Source: Paenibacillus lactis (GTDB lineage: Bacteria > Bacillota > Bacilli > Paenibacillales > Paenibacillaceae). Taken from it: a DNA stretch of 64,000 nt. A model generated the notes under the pieces. That model ran no database searches, had not been told where the DNA came from, and saw only the letters and a program-made list of their open reading frames with translations. Shown piece by piece: positions 26,696 to 35,527 of this stretch. The position numbers were made by a program, and so were the translations under genes. The stretch spans positions 310,001 to 374,000 of the forward strand of contig NZ_JAGGKI010000005.1 of NCBI RefSeq assembly GCF_017873605.1, given 5' to 3'. Position 1 is the first letter of the stretch; the number at the start of each line of letters is the position of its first letter.

Positions 26696-27130
26696 TCAAA
26701 GCGCTTTATCGAAGCAGTATGAATCTTTGTCATAACCATTATGTTCATAAAAGGCATGGGCATCTGTGCGTTTGAATCCACTACATAAGATGATGCTTGA
26801 AATTCCTTTTCTTTTGGAATATTCCTCAACATATTTAAGTAATTTTGTTCCTATTCCTTTATTCTGAAGCCCTTCTTGCACAGCAAGGCCCTGAATGTGT
26901 AAGTAACCAAATTCATCTCCAATTGATAACGCGTGTACCGTTGAAATAAAACCAACCACTTTATTTTCAAATAATGCTACAAATGTCTTATAGTTCCCAT
27001 CTCTATTCATTTTCTCTAACGTCACTGAAAAATTATCAATATTAACCTTGCGGTTTCCTAACACATTAATCCATAACGATACTACCTCAGGATAATCACT
27101 TACTTCAATTTCACGTATTAAAACTTCCAT
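26696..27130 (-). CDS. GNAT family N-acetyltransferase
   Basis: The start at 27130 (MEVLIREIEVSDYPEV) is the standard GNAT beginning; the ORF upstream lacks a site. About 144 residues. The acetyl-CoA loop is VQEGLQNKGIGTKLLKYVEE (Q-x-x-G-x-G form) at about residues 79-98, and AHAFYEHNGYDKD is the terminal motif B. Substrate unknown. Its 5' side faces attC-like site E. Confidence 0.82.
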   Translation of the reverse strand: MEVLIREIEVSDYPEVVSLWINVLGNRKVNIDNFSVTLEKMNRDGNYKTFVALFENKVVGFISTVHALSIGDEFGYLHIQGLAVQEGLQNKGIGTKLLKYVEEYSKRKGISSIILCSGFKRTDAHAFYEHNGYDKDSYCFDKAL

Positions 27131-27245
27131 ATTCACACCGCCCAAAATATTAATAATAAAGGTTGCGAAGAATAATAATATACATTCTGGCAATGGTTAT
27201 ATTGTAGTTGAACTAGTTTCTTGAGATCTGGTATGTAAACATTTT

Positions 27246-27400
27246 AATCCCGGCATCCCGTATTCACGACGTTCCACCGATTTAAGCACCACCAGGGTCC
27301 GGCCACGGCGCAAATGTATCCCCTGAGCCTGCTTCTCTGACGATCGCTACAAGCAGACCGAGGAGTCAAAAAACGCGGATGCGTGAATATAATGTTAGGC
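27246..27400 (-). repeat. attC-like site E (type B arms)
   Basis: The left end is CCCGTATTCACGACG with a worn first core; the interior has TTCCACCGATTTAAG and GGCCACGGCG. The right half has GCAGACCGAGGAG, GCGGATGCGTGAATATAATG and the core GTTAGGCG. The length is about 155 bp. Confidence 0.7.
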
Positions 27401-27420
27401 GAATTGACTTTGCTTTCTAT

Positions 27421-27969
27421 CTAATGCACTTTATAGTCTTTCTTAAGAAATGCATATATGACATTATCAACAAACCGATTCCTCCAAAAATAATGTTCCT
27501 TCAATAACCCTTCTTCTCTAAAACCGACTTTCTCTAATACCGTTCTTGATCCCACATTCTCTGGTTCTACAAATGCTTCAATTCGGTTCAATCCTAGATC
27601 ATTAAATCCATATTCAATTATCTTTTCAATTGCCTCGGTCATAAAACCTTGACGCCAATATTCTGGCGCTAATTCATATCCTATTTCAGCTTTATAATGG
27701 TTTTTCTTCCAGCCATGAAATCCACATGTTCCGATTACTCTGTTTAACGACTTCAGAGTGATACCCCAACGAATGGCTTGACTTCTTTCAAATCTTTCAT
27801 TCCATCTTTGAATTAGTTCTTCTGCTTGTCTTATGTTCGTAAAACTCTCCACATCATAAAATCTCGTTACTTCATCCAATGAAAAATATTGAAACATATC
27901 TACGGAATCATTTTTTGTTATCTGTCTTAGCACAAATCTTTCTGTTTCTAATTCAGGAAACTGAGGCAT
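27421..27969 (-). CDS. RimJ/RimL-type GNAT acetyltransferase
   Basis: A 182-residue protein starting MPQFPELETERFVLRQITKN, the hallmark of the RimJ/RimL/Acetyltransf_3 group. IGYELAPEYWRQGFMTEAIE (about residues 96-115) is the acetyl-CoA motif, and VEPENVGSRTVLEKVGF the late conserved part. Members acetylate protein N-termini or small amines. The gene lies between sites E and F, so it forms a one-gene cassette. Confidence 0.85.
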   Translation of the reverse strand: MPQFPELETERFVLRQITKNDSVDMFQYFSLDEVTRFYDVESFTNIRQAEELIQRWNERFERSQAIRWGITLKSLNRVIGTCGFHGWKKNHYKAEIGYELAPEYWRQGFMTEAIEKIIEYGFNDLGLNRIEAFVEPENVGSRTVLEKVGFREEGLLKEHYFWRNRFVDNVIYAFLKKDYKVH

Positions 27970-28002
27970 AGAACTTTCTCCTTTAGTGGTTTAGGTCACA
28001 TC

Positions 28003-28112
28003 ATCTATCGTTCCTGTATTCACGGACCCAAGAGTCTACAAGGAGCAAAACGACTGGGACGTATTCCAGGAAATCCAATGGCCGAACGGTCTGAAGCGTG
28101 AATACGATGTTA
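28003..28112 (-). repeat. attC-like site F (shortest, 110 bp)
   Basis: The left end ATCTATCGTTCCTGTATTCA, CGG keeps the arm but has TATCG for the TAACG core. The right end GGTCTGAAGCGTGAATACG, ATGTTATC is intact. Only one short interior hairpin set remains, so this site is close to ordinary attC length. Confidence 0.7.
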
Positions 28113-28670
28113 TCAATTGCTAATACTGTCTCTGAGATACCTGGAAATAAGATTAAAATGTTTTATAGTGTTCTTTAAAATAGTGTTTTCCATTGGTTCA
28201 ACTTCTTTGATTAAACCTGTCATCACATGGTTGGCCAGAATATATTCATCTTCTGTGATTTGATTGTTAGTTATGGCTTCTTCTAACTCATCCTCATCTT
28301 TTATACAGAAATCACCACTTGGAAAGACAATTAGATCTAGATAAAGATCATCCCAGAAAGGTATACCTCGCTCATTAATCCCTACGTTCTTGGATATATC
28401 GAAATACCATTGAACGATTTCTTTTTTCTCATTGAGCATTGTTGTAACACAATAATTAGAGCCAATAGGAAAGTGTTGCATCCAGTAGTACCCATTATCA
28501 ACCAGACAAACTTCTTGGCCGCCTATTCTTCTTACTAGAGGTTCCTTTACCTCGTGAATACGAATTAATGATATATGCCCTTTAAAATCCCCGTCATCGA
28601 AAAACCTGCATATATAATCCCTCTTTAAAACACGTTTCCAATCTAAACGGTCAGCATATTTTCTCTTCAT
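28113..28670 (-). CDS. DUF402 family protein
   Basis: A 185-residue soluble protein. The central part has the DUF402 signature: VQWYFDISKNVGINERGIPF (about residues 88-107), then WDDLYLDLIVFPSGDFCIKD and EDELEEAI. In characterised members this fold hydrolyses nucleoside di- or triphosphates with metal ions bound by the conserved Asp residues. The first 80 residues carry MKRKYADRLDWKRVLKRDY. The gene is a single-gene cassette bounded by site F at its 3' end. The 5' boundary site is not visible. Confidence 0.75.
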   Translation of the reverse strand: MKRKYADRLDWKRVLKRDYICRFFDDGDFKGHISLIRIHEVKEPLVRRIGGQEVCLVDNGYYWMQHFPIGSNYCVTTMLNEKKEIVQWYFDISKNVGINERGIPFWDDLYLDLIVFPSGDFCIKDEDELEEAITNNQITEDEYILANHVMTGLIKEVEPMENTILKNTIKHFNLISRYLRDSISN

Positions 28671-28883
28671 CTCGCACCTCTGAATTAGTTCGTCTCATTC
28701 TTGACTTACATTAATTTCTGTTAGTGTTCCAAGCATCTATGAACCTAATTACAAGTGCATTAGCCATTTGTGTTTTCCATTAACATGATTATACATCCGC
28801 GGCATCTCACAGGTATATGTTCTTGTATTTCAATAATTTGCCAATTCAGCTTTTACATGTATGTTCCGATAAACAAATCAAAC

Positions 28884-28910
28884 AGCCTGCCACAGCGGCA
28901 GGCTTATTTG
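28884..28910 (-). terminator. Terminator of the large membrane-protein gene
   Basis: A perfect 8-bp stem (AGCCTGCC/GGCAGGCT) with a 5-base loop is followed on the minus strand by a T-rich tract (TGTTTGATTTGTTT). It lies about 40 bp after the stop codon at 28948. Confidence 0.7.
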
Positions 28911-28947
28911 TCTGTTTTAAGCTTTTTGTTTTCAAGTTATCTGACTA

Positions 28948-31212
28948 CTATGAAGAATAGTTAATAATTATGCCTTCCTGCGTACCTTCATCGTAAGCAA
29001 TCCACAACTCATCCCCCACCACTACACCATATACTGGTTCAATAGTCTGTTTAATGTGGTAGGTAATTCCGTCTATTTCTGCGGTAATCATGGCCAATGG
29101 CCGTTCCCCTTGCGTTCCGTCATAATGAACGGAGAGAACCTTAGCCGCACCTTGCTTGCCTTGAAGTAAACGGGTTTCTCTCTGGAAATCTTCCTTCTGC
29201 ATGTTAACCGGAATGACGGCGCCCACATTCACCGACAAATTTTCAGGTACAAAGAGACTATTGGCTTTACGGATTCGGTCTGCCCCTCTAGAAATCATGA
29301 CTTCCAGAAGCATCAGCTGCTTATTTTCAATAATGATCGGCATTTTCTGCACATGGATCACTTCGCCCTGAAGAGAGAGTTGGTCCGTTTCCTTTACTGT
29401 GCTCCCATTGCCGCCGTACCTAAAGATTCTCGCCATTCCCTGAATCAAAATGAGTTTCGCTCTTTCACCCGTACGATATTCAAATCCGAAAGGTTGAACG
29501 ACCGGTACGGTATAATCCCGTCCTTCGGCTGTGAAGTAAAGCTTAAGGGCTTGCCCCCGGTTCACTTTCCCATGTGGTTCAATACGAGTAAGTATCGCAT
29601 TTTCAATGATGACCGGTTTAGACGACTGCGCTGCATGTTTAAGATCCTCCTCTGTGATAAATACAGCTTTGTGCTTCTTTCGGTCGTAACTGATCATTAC
29701 GGTGTCTCCAATTTGAATAGGACTCAGATAGGAGATGACCTGCTTGATTTCAACCTCTTTCATCCGACCTTCATCCTCGAACTGAACGATAAATCGGACC
29801 TGTGGCTGTTCATTCACATATAAGCCTGATTCCTCCATATCTATAATCCGGCCCTGAATATGCTGGCCATCTCTCATTTTTTTCATTCTTGATCCCGCCA
29901 ACATGCGAGGGGCGACTGCGACGCTTAGGAATGTGAGTAGAATGATGAAGACCCAGACCGACCAGTTAATAACAATCGCTCCGCCTTGCTTATAATAATT
30001 CCAGAAACTTTGAATCGAGACTTTGTTTTCGGCTTCTGTGAGCAACCATTTCTCGACCTGATCGCTTGATAGAACCTTAGCTTCCTGGAGTTCCATCTCA
30101 ACATAACCTGCCGTTCGATCTCCACCGCGATAGTAAAGGACGTCACTACCTAAATTCTTATAAAATTCAGTATCGCTATTTTTCAAATTCTCGTAGGACA
30201 GCTGCTCCAGAAGAGCAGAGGCATCTTGAAATTGTCCGGATTTCTCATTGAGAACATATCCAATAACGGATCCATTTAATTCATCTTCTACAGTAGATCC
30301 GGCAATCAGAACTTCTTCGTCATTCAACAGGAATACGGAAGCTTGATATACCGGCTTTGGCGTTGGAACCGCAGCTCCCCAATGATTCTCGTTAGCGTTA
30401 TAAAATGATGCTTCTTCAGGATAGTTCCCATTTTCGCGTACCAACTTGGCGTTATTGAACCCAAAGACTTTGGCGAAGCGGGCGCCAGCCCGATCCTGTG
30501 CAGCAAACGTCCCTTCATCCTTGTTCTGAAGCAGCACGGATAAATCACCGTTTTTGTCTAAAATCCCGCTGACAAATGCCGTTCTATCGTCCTTTAAATC
30601 CACTGTAAATACGGGAACTGCCTGGTCATTCTCAAAGCTCCCGTGCACTTCATCTATTCGAACTGGTCTGGACGGAAGTTGATCCTTCTCGCCTAAATTC
30701 ACTTTATTCAGCTTTCCGTCCTTCACCTGAGCTATGTACCATTCTGAATTTGGCGATTCCCCTGCTACAATGAGTCTGCCACGCCAGGCGTAAACATTTG
30801 AACTCCATGAGGGTGGAAGGTGCATCGTACCCTGAGCCAACTCTTCAACCTTGCCAGTTGAATGGAAGTAATTGATTTGCAGCCCGTATGAATCGTCGTA
30901 GGTCGGGATGATGATTCCATCTTGCTGATAAGTCGCCGGCCCCAGCCCGGCTTGGAAATTGGTATGTATCGTAGTATCTGTAATTAAGTTTTCCTTATCG
31001 GGATCAAAAAGATAAACATCATACTGCTCTCCAACCGGGTGTTTTGCCAAGCCAATTAATTTCTTCCCCTCATCCAGCATATAGATGCGCTCAAAGGAAG
31101 GTTGATACTCATCAATGTATCTCTTGTAATCATTCCACATGAACACACTTAACAAAATGACTGGAATCAAAAATACCAAATTGCCGAGAGATATCGCTCG
31201 CTTTTTATTCAA
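28948..31212 (-). CDS. Large membrane protein with repeated cytosolic domains
   Basis: A 754-residue protein. One helix lies near the N-terminus (residues about 9-25), then an extracellular region of about 370 residues, rich in polar beta-type sequence and resembling a propeller (VAGESPNSEWYIAQVKDG, LNDEEVLIAGSTVEDEL). A second helix at about 408-432 (WSVWVFIILLTFLSVAVAP) leads to a cytosolic part with three related units, each opening with a GRIIDMEESGLYVNEQ- or GEVIHVQK-like strand and having GDTVMISYD or GDELWIAYD. I do not recognise the family. It is far larger than neighbouring cassettes and may be ordinary chromosome or an insertion. Confidence 0.65.
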   Translation of the reverse strand: MNKKRAISLGNLVFLIPVILLSVFMWNDYKRYIDEYQPSFERIYMLDEGKKLIGLAKHPVGEQYDVYLFDPDKENLITDTTIHTNFQAGLGPATYQQDGIIIPTYDDSYGLQINYFHSTGKVEELAQGTMHLPPSWSSNVYAWRGRLIVAGESPNSEWYIAQVKDGKLNKVNLGEKDQLPSRPVRIDEVHGSFENDQAVPVFTVDLKDDRTAFVSGILDKNGDLSVLLQNKDEGTFAAQDRAGARFAKVFGFNNAKLVRENGNYPEEASFYNANENHWGAAVPTPKPVYQASVFLLNDEEVLIAGSTVEDELNGSVIGYVLNEKSGQFQDASALLEQLSYENLKNSDTEFYKNLGSDVLYYRGGDRTAGYVEMELQEAKVLSSDQVEKWLLTEAENKVSIQSFWNYYKQGGAIVINWSVWVFIILLTFLSVAVAPRMLAGSRMKKMRDGQHIQGRIIDMEESGLYVNEQPQVRFIVQFEDEGRMKEVEIKQVISYLSPIQIGDTVMISYDRKKHKAVFITEEDLKHAAQSSKPVIIENAILTRIEPHGKVNRGQALKLYFTAEGRDYTVPVVQPFGFEYRTGERAKLILIQGMARIFRYGGNGSTVKETDQLSLQGEVIHVQKMPIIIENKQLMLLEVMISRGADRIRKANSLFVPENLSVNVGAVIPVNMQKEDFQRETRLLQGKQGAAKVLSVHYDGTQGERPLAMITAEIDGITYHIKQTIEPVYGVVVGDELWIAYDEGTQEGIIINYSS

Positions 31213-31581
31213 TCTGTTTCTCTCCTTTTTATATGTCCGTTGTTATTTGTTATGTAAAGACCTAATAATCGCGATGGTAGATACCACATTCTTATCCTGG
31301 TTCTTATGTTATAGCCACTTATATGAAATTGTTTATAAGAAGACAACCGTATTTCTCTTTGGGCGGGAGTATGTGCATGAGTTCGGCAAACAATAAAATA
31401 ACCACTGATCAAACTTCAGTGGCTTGATGAGATTCATTCTATAATTGCCTTGATTCAATTCTTTACCATACCTGCTCCCTGTGAAAGCCCTATTGTTCAG
31501 AGTTTAATAAGATTCTCTATTATTCTACAACAAATTCCATATTTAAGGTATGGAGATACTTTAAAGGCATTTGGGTGCTTC
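31213..31581. other. Non-coding stretch
   Basis: No convincing ORF is present. A hairpin (CCACTGA/TCAGTGG at 31402-31420) is the only structure noticed. The rest is AT-rich and leads into site G. Confidence 0.4.
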
Positions 31582-31849
31582 AGATAGGTTTTCCATATTC
31601 ACGATGTCCATTCACCCTTATCTGCATGAGACGTGCGAACAGGAAGACCTAAGCTGACCAAACCGTTTGAATGAGTAGGTTGTCAACTATATCTACCGCC
31701 ATGATAGCAACCTTCAAAATGTACTTACTGAATGTTCTTAATATAAGCCCCAAACACTAAACTTATCAGAGAACTCGATAATTACTTCAAGTCATCAGGT
31801 ATATACCGAAGGACAGCGCGGCTGGCCCAATGCGTGAGTTTGTTGTTAG
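31582..31849 (-). repeat. attC-like site G (extended, 268 bp)
   Basis: The left end AGATAGGTTTTCCATATTCA, CGATGTCCATTCACC closely follows site O (GACGTCCATTCACC). The right end CAATGCGTGAGTTTGTTG, TTAGAAGATGC is typical. The middle is about 100 bp longer than in other sites (31650-31790) and holds no gene, so it may contain an inserted or deleted cassette remnant. Confidence 0.6.
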
Positions 31850-31865
31850 AAGATGCTACTGCCTT

Positions 31866-32402
31866 TTATGAGTTGCTTCCGAGAATCCATATCACTGCTT
31901 CTTTAAGATCCCGTGCAATGTAATTCGGCTCAGTTTCTTTCCATTTGTGTCTATACGCGTTTAAGGATCCTTCGCCCCACCCGGTTCTTACCAGTATCTT
32001 ACTTGCTCCGACAGCATGTGCTGCCAGCATATCGGTATCACCGACGTCGCCTATCACTATACATCTTGTTAAGTCCAATTTATATCTCTTTGCAGCTGCG
32101 AGGAGCATTCCAGAGCTTGGCTTCCTGCAATTACAACCATCATCAGGACCATGAGGACATATAAAGGAGTCATCGAATCCAAATGAATAAAACTGTTTTC
32201 GGAATTCATCGACTGTCGCTTGTCCACGTGATATCCTATGTTGATTGGTAAATGCAAATACCTTAAGACCTGCATCTTTGAGCTTATTGATCGCTTCTTG
32301 AGCCCCTTCAAATAATGTAAAATCTCGTGGATGCATGAAATGTCCTGTACCACCAATGGTTCCATCCCGATCGATAAATACAGCTTTCCATTCTATCAAC
32401 AT
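31866..32402 (-). CDS. HAD-IIIA hydrolase, GmhB-like
   Basis: A 178-residue phosphatase of the D-glycero-D-manno-heptose-1,7-bisphosphatase/histidinol-phosphatase group. HAD motif I is FIDRDGTIGG (about residues 9-18), motif II FAFTNQ, the Zn-binding loop CPHGPDDGCNCRKP (about 85-98) and motif IV VIGDVGDTDMLAA. Missing elements: none obvious. Its role in a Gram-positive cassette is probably sugar-phosphate turnover, but unknown. It lies between sites G and H. Confidence 0.85.
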   Translation of the reverse strand: MLIEWKAVFIDRDGTIGGTGHFMHPRDFTLFEGAQEAINKLKDAGLKVFAFTNQHRISRGQATVDEFRKQFYSFGFDDSFICPHGPDDGCNCRKPSSGMLLAAAKRYKLDLTRCIVIGDVGDTDMLAAHAVGASKILVRTGWGEGSLNAYRHKWKETEPNYIARDLKEAVIWILGSNS

Positions 32403-32446
32403 TCATACCTCCTCGAATGATTTTAATAATACACTTTTTTGGATTT

Positions 32447-32587
32447 CGCCTAACCTTACTGTATTTCATGGCACGAGTCAGCCTTAAATCGCTCTTTTCT
32501 TAGGCCAGCTCGTGTGTCGTTAAAGGTATCCTCCATAATTGGGATCGGACGAATCAAGGGGCATAAGGCCTGCTGCGTGAATATCCT
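32447..32587 (-). repeat. attC-like site H (type C-like arms)
   Basis: The left core is intact (CGCCTAACCTTACTGTATTT). The interior has GAGTCAGCCTTAAATCGCTC and TTTTCTTAGGCCAGCTCG, then AAGGGGCATAAGGCCTGCTG. The right arm GCGTGAATATCC is followed by TTTATC in place of the GTTA core. Confidence 0.65.
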
Positions 32588-32875
32588 TTATCTCCCCTCA
32601 AATTCTCTGTCTAGTATTCCATCAATATAAACTTTATATTTTGTCTTCCTAAATCCAGCCAGTACCAACTTTCTGATTTTTTCAACCTTAACTTGGTGTT
32701 TTTCTTCATTTCCAACTTCGAATTCATAGGTTTTAATCAATTTAAATGAGAACGTTCTAAAATCATTGATTCTATCGTTTCCGTCCACTTTAATACTCAG
32801 GTTTCCTAAGAATTGATTAAATTCAAACTCCACAATATGCTTTTCTGAATGTCCAACTTCGAATGAAAATTTCAT
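32588..32875 (-). CDS. Small beta-rich hypothetical protein (95 aa)
   Basis: The sequence consists of alternating hydrophobic and charged strands: MKFSFEVGHSEKHIVEFEF and later YEFEVGNEEKHQVKVEKIRK, an internal duplication of a VGxxEKHxVxxE motif. It ends with KVYIDGILDREFEG. The pattern resembles the beta-sandwich repeats of FAIM-type proteins, but I cannot confirm this. The gene is adjacent to site H and on the usual strand. A MerR gene pair runs in the opposite direction from the 250-bp upstream region. Confidence 0.5.
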   Translation of the reverse strand: MKFSFEVGHSEKHIVEFEFNQFLGNLSIKVDGNDRINDFRTFSFKLIKTYEFEVGNEEKHQVKVEKIRKLVLAGFRKTKYKVYIDGILDREFEGR

Positions 32876-33084
32876 TCAGCCACCTCTTCCCTGGATATTG
32901 ATTTAATCTCCGAGATTTCAAAACACGCTATTTCCTGCCTCTATTTGGAATTGTATCCCATTCTCCTTCTTGTTTCACTTCTTAGACTTTGTTAAACAGC
33001 TTTATTTATTTTTTTCATTAAGATAACTGGCAGAATAGTTCCATGGATTGCATGAATGCCGCATGCGAAAGACAGAAAAAACGA

Positions 33085-33115
33085 TTGACATTGGAGTTTA
33101 CTCCAATGCTAATCT
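33085..33115 (+). promoter_or_regulatory. MerR-type promoter with 19-bp spacer and dyad
   Basis: TTGACA (33085-33090) and TAATCT (33110-33115) are separated by 19 bp, two more than optimal, and the spacer holds the dyad TTGGAGTTTACTCCAA. This is the classic layout for activation by a MerR-family protein that untwists the spacer. The regulated gene is the merR gene itself, 7 bp downstream of the -10. Confidence 0.75.
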
Positions 33116-33121
33116 GAAGAT

Positions 33122-33595
33122 ATGGAAAAACAATATTCTATACAAGAGGTTTCACGAATGCTTGGTATCCCGAAGGATACGCTGCGGTATTATGACCGGA
33201 TTGGAGTCGTATCACCGTCTCGGGGACATAATTCTTATCGCAAGTATTCGAGGGACGATATCGTCGATTTGATGAATATTCAAATCATGCAGTATGCGGA
33301 CTTTTCACTAGAAGAAATCAAGGGGAAGTTTCAGTTCCACCGAATGCAGAGTATAGATCCTGCGTATTGTGAGGAGGTCGCTGACTTCCTTGAAACCAAA
33401 AAGGCAGAAGCACTCAAGAAAATCGCACATCTTGAAAAGGTCAGTGAGTTACTCGACGTAGCAGCTAAAACACTAAGGGACTTTAACCATGAAAATGACC
33501 AGCAGCTGGCAGTGTTCGTTCGGGAGATTTACCGGGATCTTCACAAGAAGGAACCTGAAATAACTAAGGAGGATTGTGATGGACATCAAAATTAA
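33122..33595 (+). CDS. MerR family transcriptional regulator
   Basis: A 157-residue protein with an N-terminal winged helix (YSIQEVSRMLGIPKDTLRYY, then DRIGVVSPSR) and a long coiled-coil dimerisation helix (about residues 75-125). There is no large C-terminal ligand domain. The start ATG lies only 7 bp after the -10 box, so the transcript may be nearly leaderless or initiate translation at a downstream codon. It overlaps the following membrane-protein gene by 17 bp and probably regulates it. Confidence 0.82.
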   Translation: MEKQYSIQEVSRMLGIPKDTLRYYDRIGVVSPSRGHNSYRKYSRDDIVDLMNIQIMQYADFSLEEIKGKFQFHRMQSIDPAYCEEVADFLETKKAEALKKIAHLEKVSELLDVAAKTLRDFNHENDQQLAVFVREIYRDLHKKEPEITKEDCDGHQN

Positions 33596-33989
33596 AAATT
33601 ATTATTGCTTGATTGCTGGCGTTCTTGCCATACTTTTTGCTGTTACGCACGCATGGAACGGGCAATCCGTTGTACTGCCGACGCTCTTGGTAAATGATTT
33701 AGCCTTGAATGCACGGATAACATTTACGTATATCTGGCACATTATCACCGCTGAAAATCTGGCTTTCGGCATAGTATTCATTATCCTGTCATTTCAAAGC
33801 GAGAAATCGAAGATCCGGTTTGCTGCGTTAATTTTGGCGTCACTTCTACTCATTCGTCTGTTGGTCATTCTCGGTGTAACGGCATTTTACGATACTTCGG
33901 CACTTACGAATACGTTAATCGATTCAATTGCCATCTTAATCTATGCCGCTTTCATCATACTGGGCACAAGAATAAAGAAAAAAGAGTAA
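33579..33989 (+). CDS. Four-helix membrane protein, co-transcribed with merR
   Basis: Start 33579 (MDIKIKNYYCLIAG) has AAGGAGG six bases upstream; its start lies within the end of the merR gene, showing translational coupling. Four hydrophobic helices are visible at about residues 8-24, 43-66, 78-100 and 110-128, with a central H-rich helix (ITFTYIWHIITAEN). The family is not recognised, although this MerR-plus-small-membrane-protein arrangement is common for stress or export functions. Confidence 0.65.
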   Translation: MDIKIKNYYCLIAGVLAILFAVTHAWNGQSVVLPTLLVNDLALNARITFTYIWHIITAENLAFGIVFIILSFQSEKSKIRFAALILASLLLIRLLVILGVTAFYDTSALTNTLIDSIAILIYAAFIILGTRIKKKE

Positions 33990-34118
33990 AGGGTAAGAAG
34001 GTTAATATTTGGATCTAGCCCCATGCAAACAAGATAATTTAAGTAATGCTGTTTCTTGTTTGACTTACTGAAACTAAAGTTGTACTTATCTGTCTTACAA
34101 TGCTCTTTCCGGAGATTT

Positions 34119-34270
34119 CATCTAACGTTTCTTGTATTCACGACGTCCATCTCCTTTAGATGGCTCTTATCACAGGGAGATGGATGTGTTCGGGTGATTT
34201 TGCTTACTTGCTTATTCACTCCCACCGGCCCGAGAGCCACTAGGTTCGAAGCATGAATATGTTGGTTATC
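34119..34270 (-). repeat. attC-like site I
   Basis: The left end is intact (ATCTAACGTTTCTTGTATTC, ACGACGTCCATCTCC). The type-B-like arm GTCCATCTCC pairs with GGGAGATGGATG. The right end reads TTCGAAGCATGAATATGTTG, GTTATC. Confidence 0.78.
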
Positions 34271-34292
34271 TTATGGATCGGCCTTCTTCGAA

Positions 34293-34841
34293 TTATCTAA
34301 ATTCACTAATAACTTTTATTTGTTGAATAATTTCCATGGTACTACTGGAGTCCTTAATGTCAAATAGATAATTCGCTTCATCTTTACTAGGTTGTATTAA
34401 TGTCGAATTTTCTTGTCTCTCCAATACTTCCAAAAAGCTCGAAGCACTTCTAAATATAGCTTTACTTCTTTGAGTTTTTATTACACGTTCTTTCAGTAAA
34501 TCTGTTGGTAGATCAAAGTAAACGATAATGCTTTCAAATCCTTTGTCCTGAAAGTGTCGGAGTACATTTGTTCTTCCGGATTTACTTAAATTGGAATTAC
34601 TCAAGATAATGTGGAAATTGCTTTCCTCAATAGCGTACTTAACAATCGCATTAGTTACAGAGAACTTTAAAGTGTTAGGACCCTCTATAGGGCGAAGTTT
34701 CTTATAATGGCTATTAATAAATTCAGCATGATTATCTTGATCAATAACAACGGCTTGTTGTAATACAGATTCTAATTCTTTAGCAAAAGTGGTCTTTCCA
34801 CTATGCGTTTTTCCAACCGTCATGATTACCAGGCGCCTCAT
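34293..34841 (-). CDS. AAA-type kinase (P-loop), polynucleotide-kinase-like
   Basis: Start 34841 (MRRLVIMTVGKTHSGKTT) has GGAGAG upstream. Walker A is VGKTHSGKTT at residues 9-18, near the N-terminus as in small-molecule and RNA kinases. Helix IDQDNHAEF follows, HIILSNSNLSKSGRTNVLRH is the substrate-side region, and YFDLPTDLLKERV with RSKAIFR the lid. The family is the AAA_33/zeta-toxin-like group. The substrate is unknown; some relatives modify antibiotics or cell-wall precursors. It lies directly 5' of site I on the usual strand. Confidence 0.75.
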   Translation of the reverse strand: MRRLVIMTVGKTHSGKTTFAKELESVLQQAVVIDQDNHAEFINSHYKKLRPIEGPNTLKFSVTNAIVKYAIEESNFHIILSNSNLSKSGRTNVLRHFQDKGFESIIVYFDLPTDLLKERVIKTQRSKAIFRSASSFLEVLERQENSTLIQPSKDEANYLFDIKDSSSTMEIIQQIKVISEFR

Positions 34842-34961
34842 AAAATACTCTCCAATCAATGATCTGATGAACACTATAATGTTTTTGCCAATCTTTCAGA
34901 TAACTTCTTTGAATCAACTTTCAAGACTGTCATTGGGTGTCAATTTATTTTTAAAATAAAT

Positions 34962-35429
34962 CTAAAATACAATAGAGTATGTAGGTTCACCATACGTAAG
35001 AGTGTTTTCTGAAGTAAATCCAAGCTTTGTATAAAATTTTATTCCGGCATCATTGTTAGGATGCACTGTTAATCTAATGCGATGACAATTAGGATGAAAT
35101 TCTTTAATGAAATTAATTAGCGTGTTTATCGTTTCTGCTCCTATTCCCTTTCTTTGAAACCTTTGATCAATAAAAAAATGAAAGAGCCAATAATCTTCTT
35201 TACTAGCAGGTGTATAGTGCAAATTGAAGAAGCCTACCATTTGATTTTGTTTGTAGACCCCATAAGGTTCTACTATCCTACCATCCGGTCTGATATAAGC
35301 CTTCGCAAGAGCAATTGCAGCGGGAGGTGTTACCGAAGCAACAAATCTTTGTTGTTCCACACTTACAGATAATTCAATAGCTTCTCTCCAGTTCTCAGAA
35401 GTAATCTTTTTTAGTATGACTTGAGACAT
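34962..35429 (-). CDS. GNAT acetyltransferase, SpeG/BltD-like
   Basis: A 155-residue GNAT: the acetyl-CoA motif is QRFQRKGIGAETINTLINF (about residues 91-109), and HPNNDAGIKFYTKLGFTSEN the late motif. The N-terminal VILKKITSENWREAIELSVS and QMVGFFNLHYTP recall Bacillota spermine/spermidine acetyltransferases, but the identity is not firm. No clear site separates it from its neighbours; a worn core (GATAACTTC) lies at 34900. Confidence 0.8.
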   Translation of the reverse strand: MSQVILKKITSENWREAIELSVSVEQQRFVASVTPPAAIALAKAYIRPDGRIVEPYGVYKQNQMVGFFNLHYTPASKEDYWLFHFFIDQRFQRKGIGAETINTLINFIKEFHPNCHRIRLTVHPNNDAGIKFYTKLGFTSENTLTYGEPTYSIVF

Positions 35430-35527
35430 GACTGTTATCCTCCAATAATAAAACCACAGTTGGGTTATTCATATTATCGTTGCGCTGATTACCGATAACC
35501 TAAAAACCTTTGATCAAGATTCCAACT

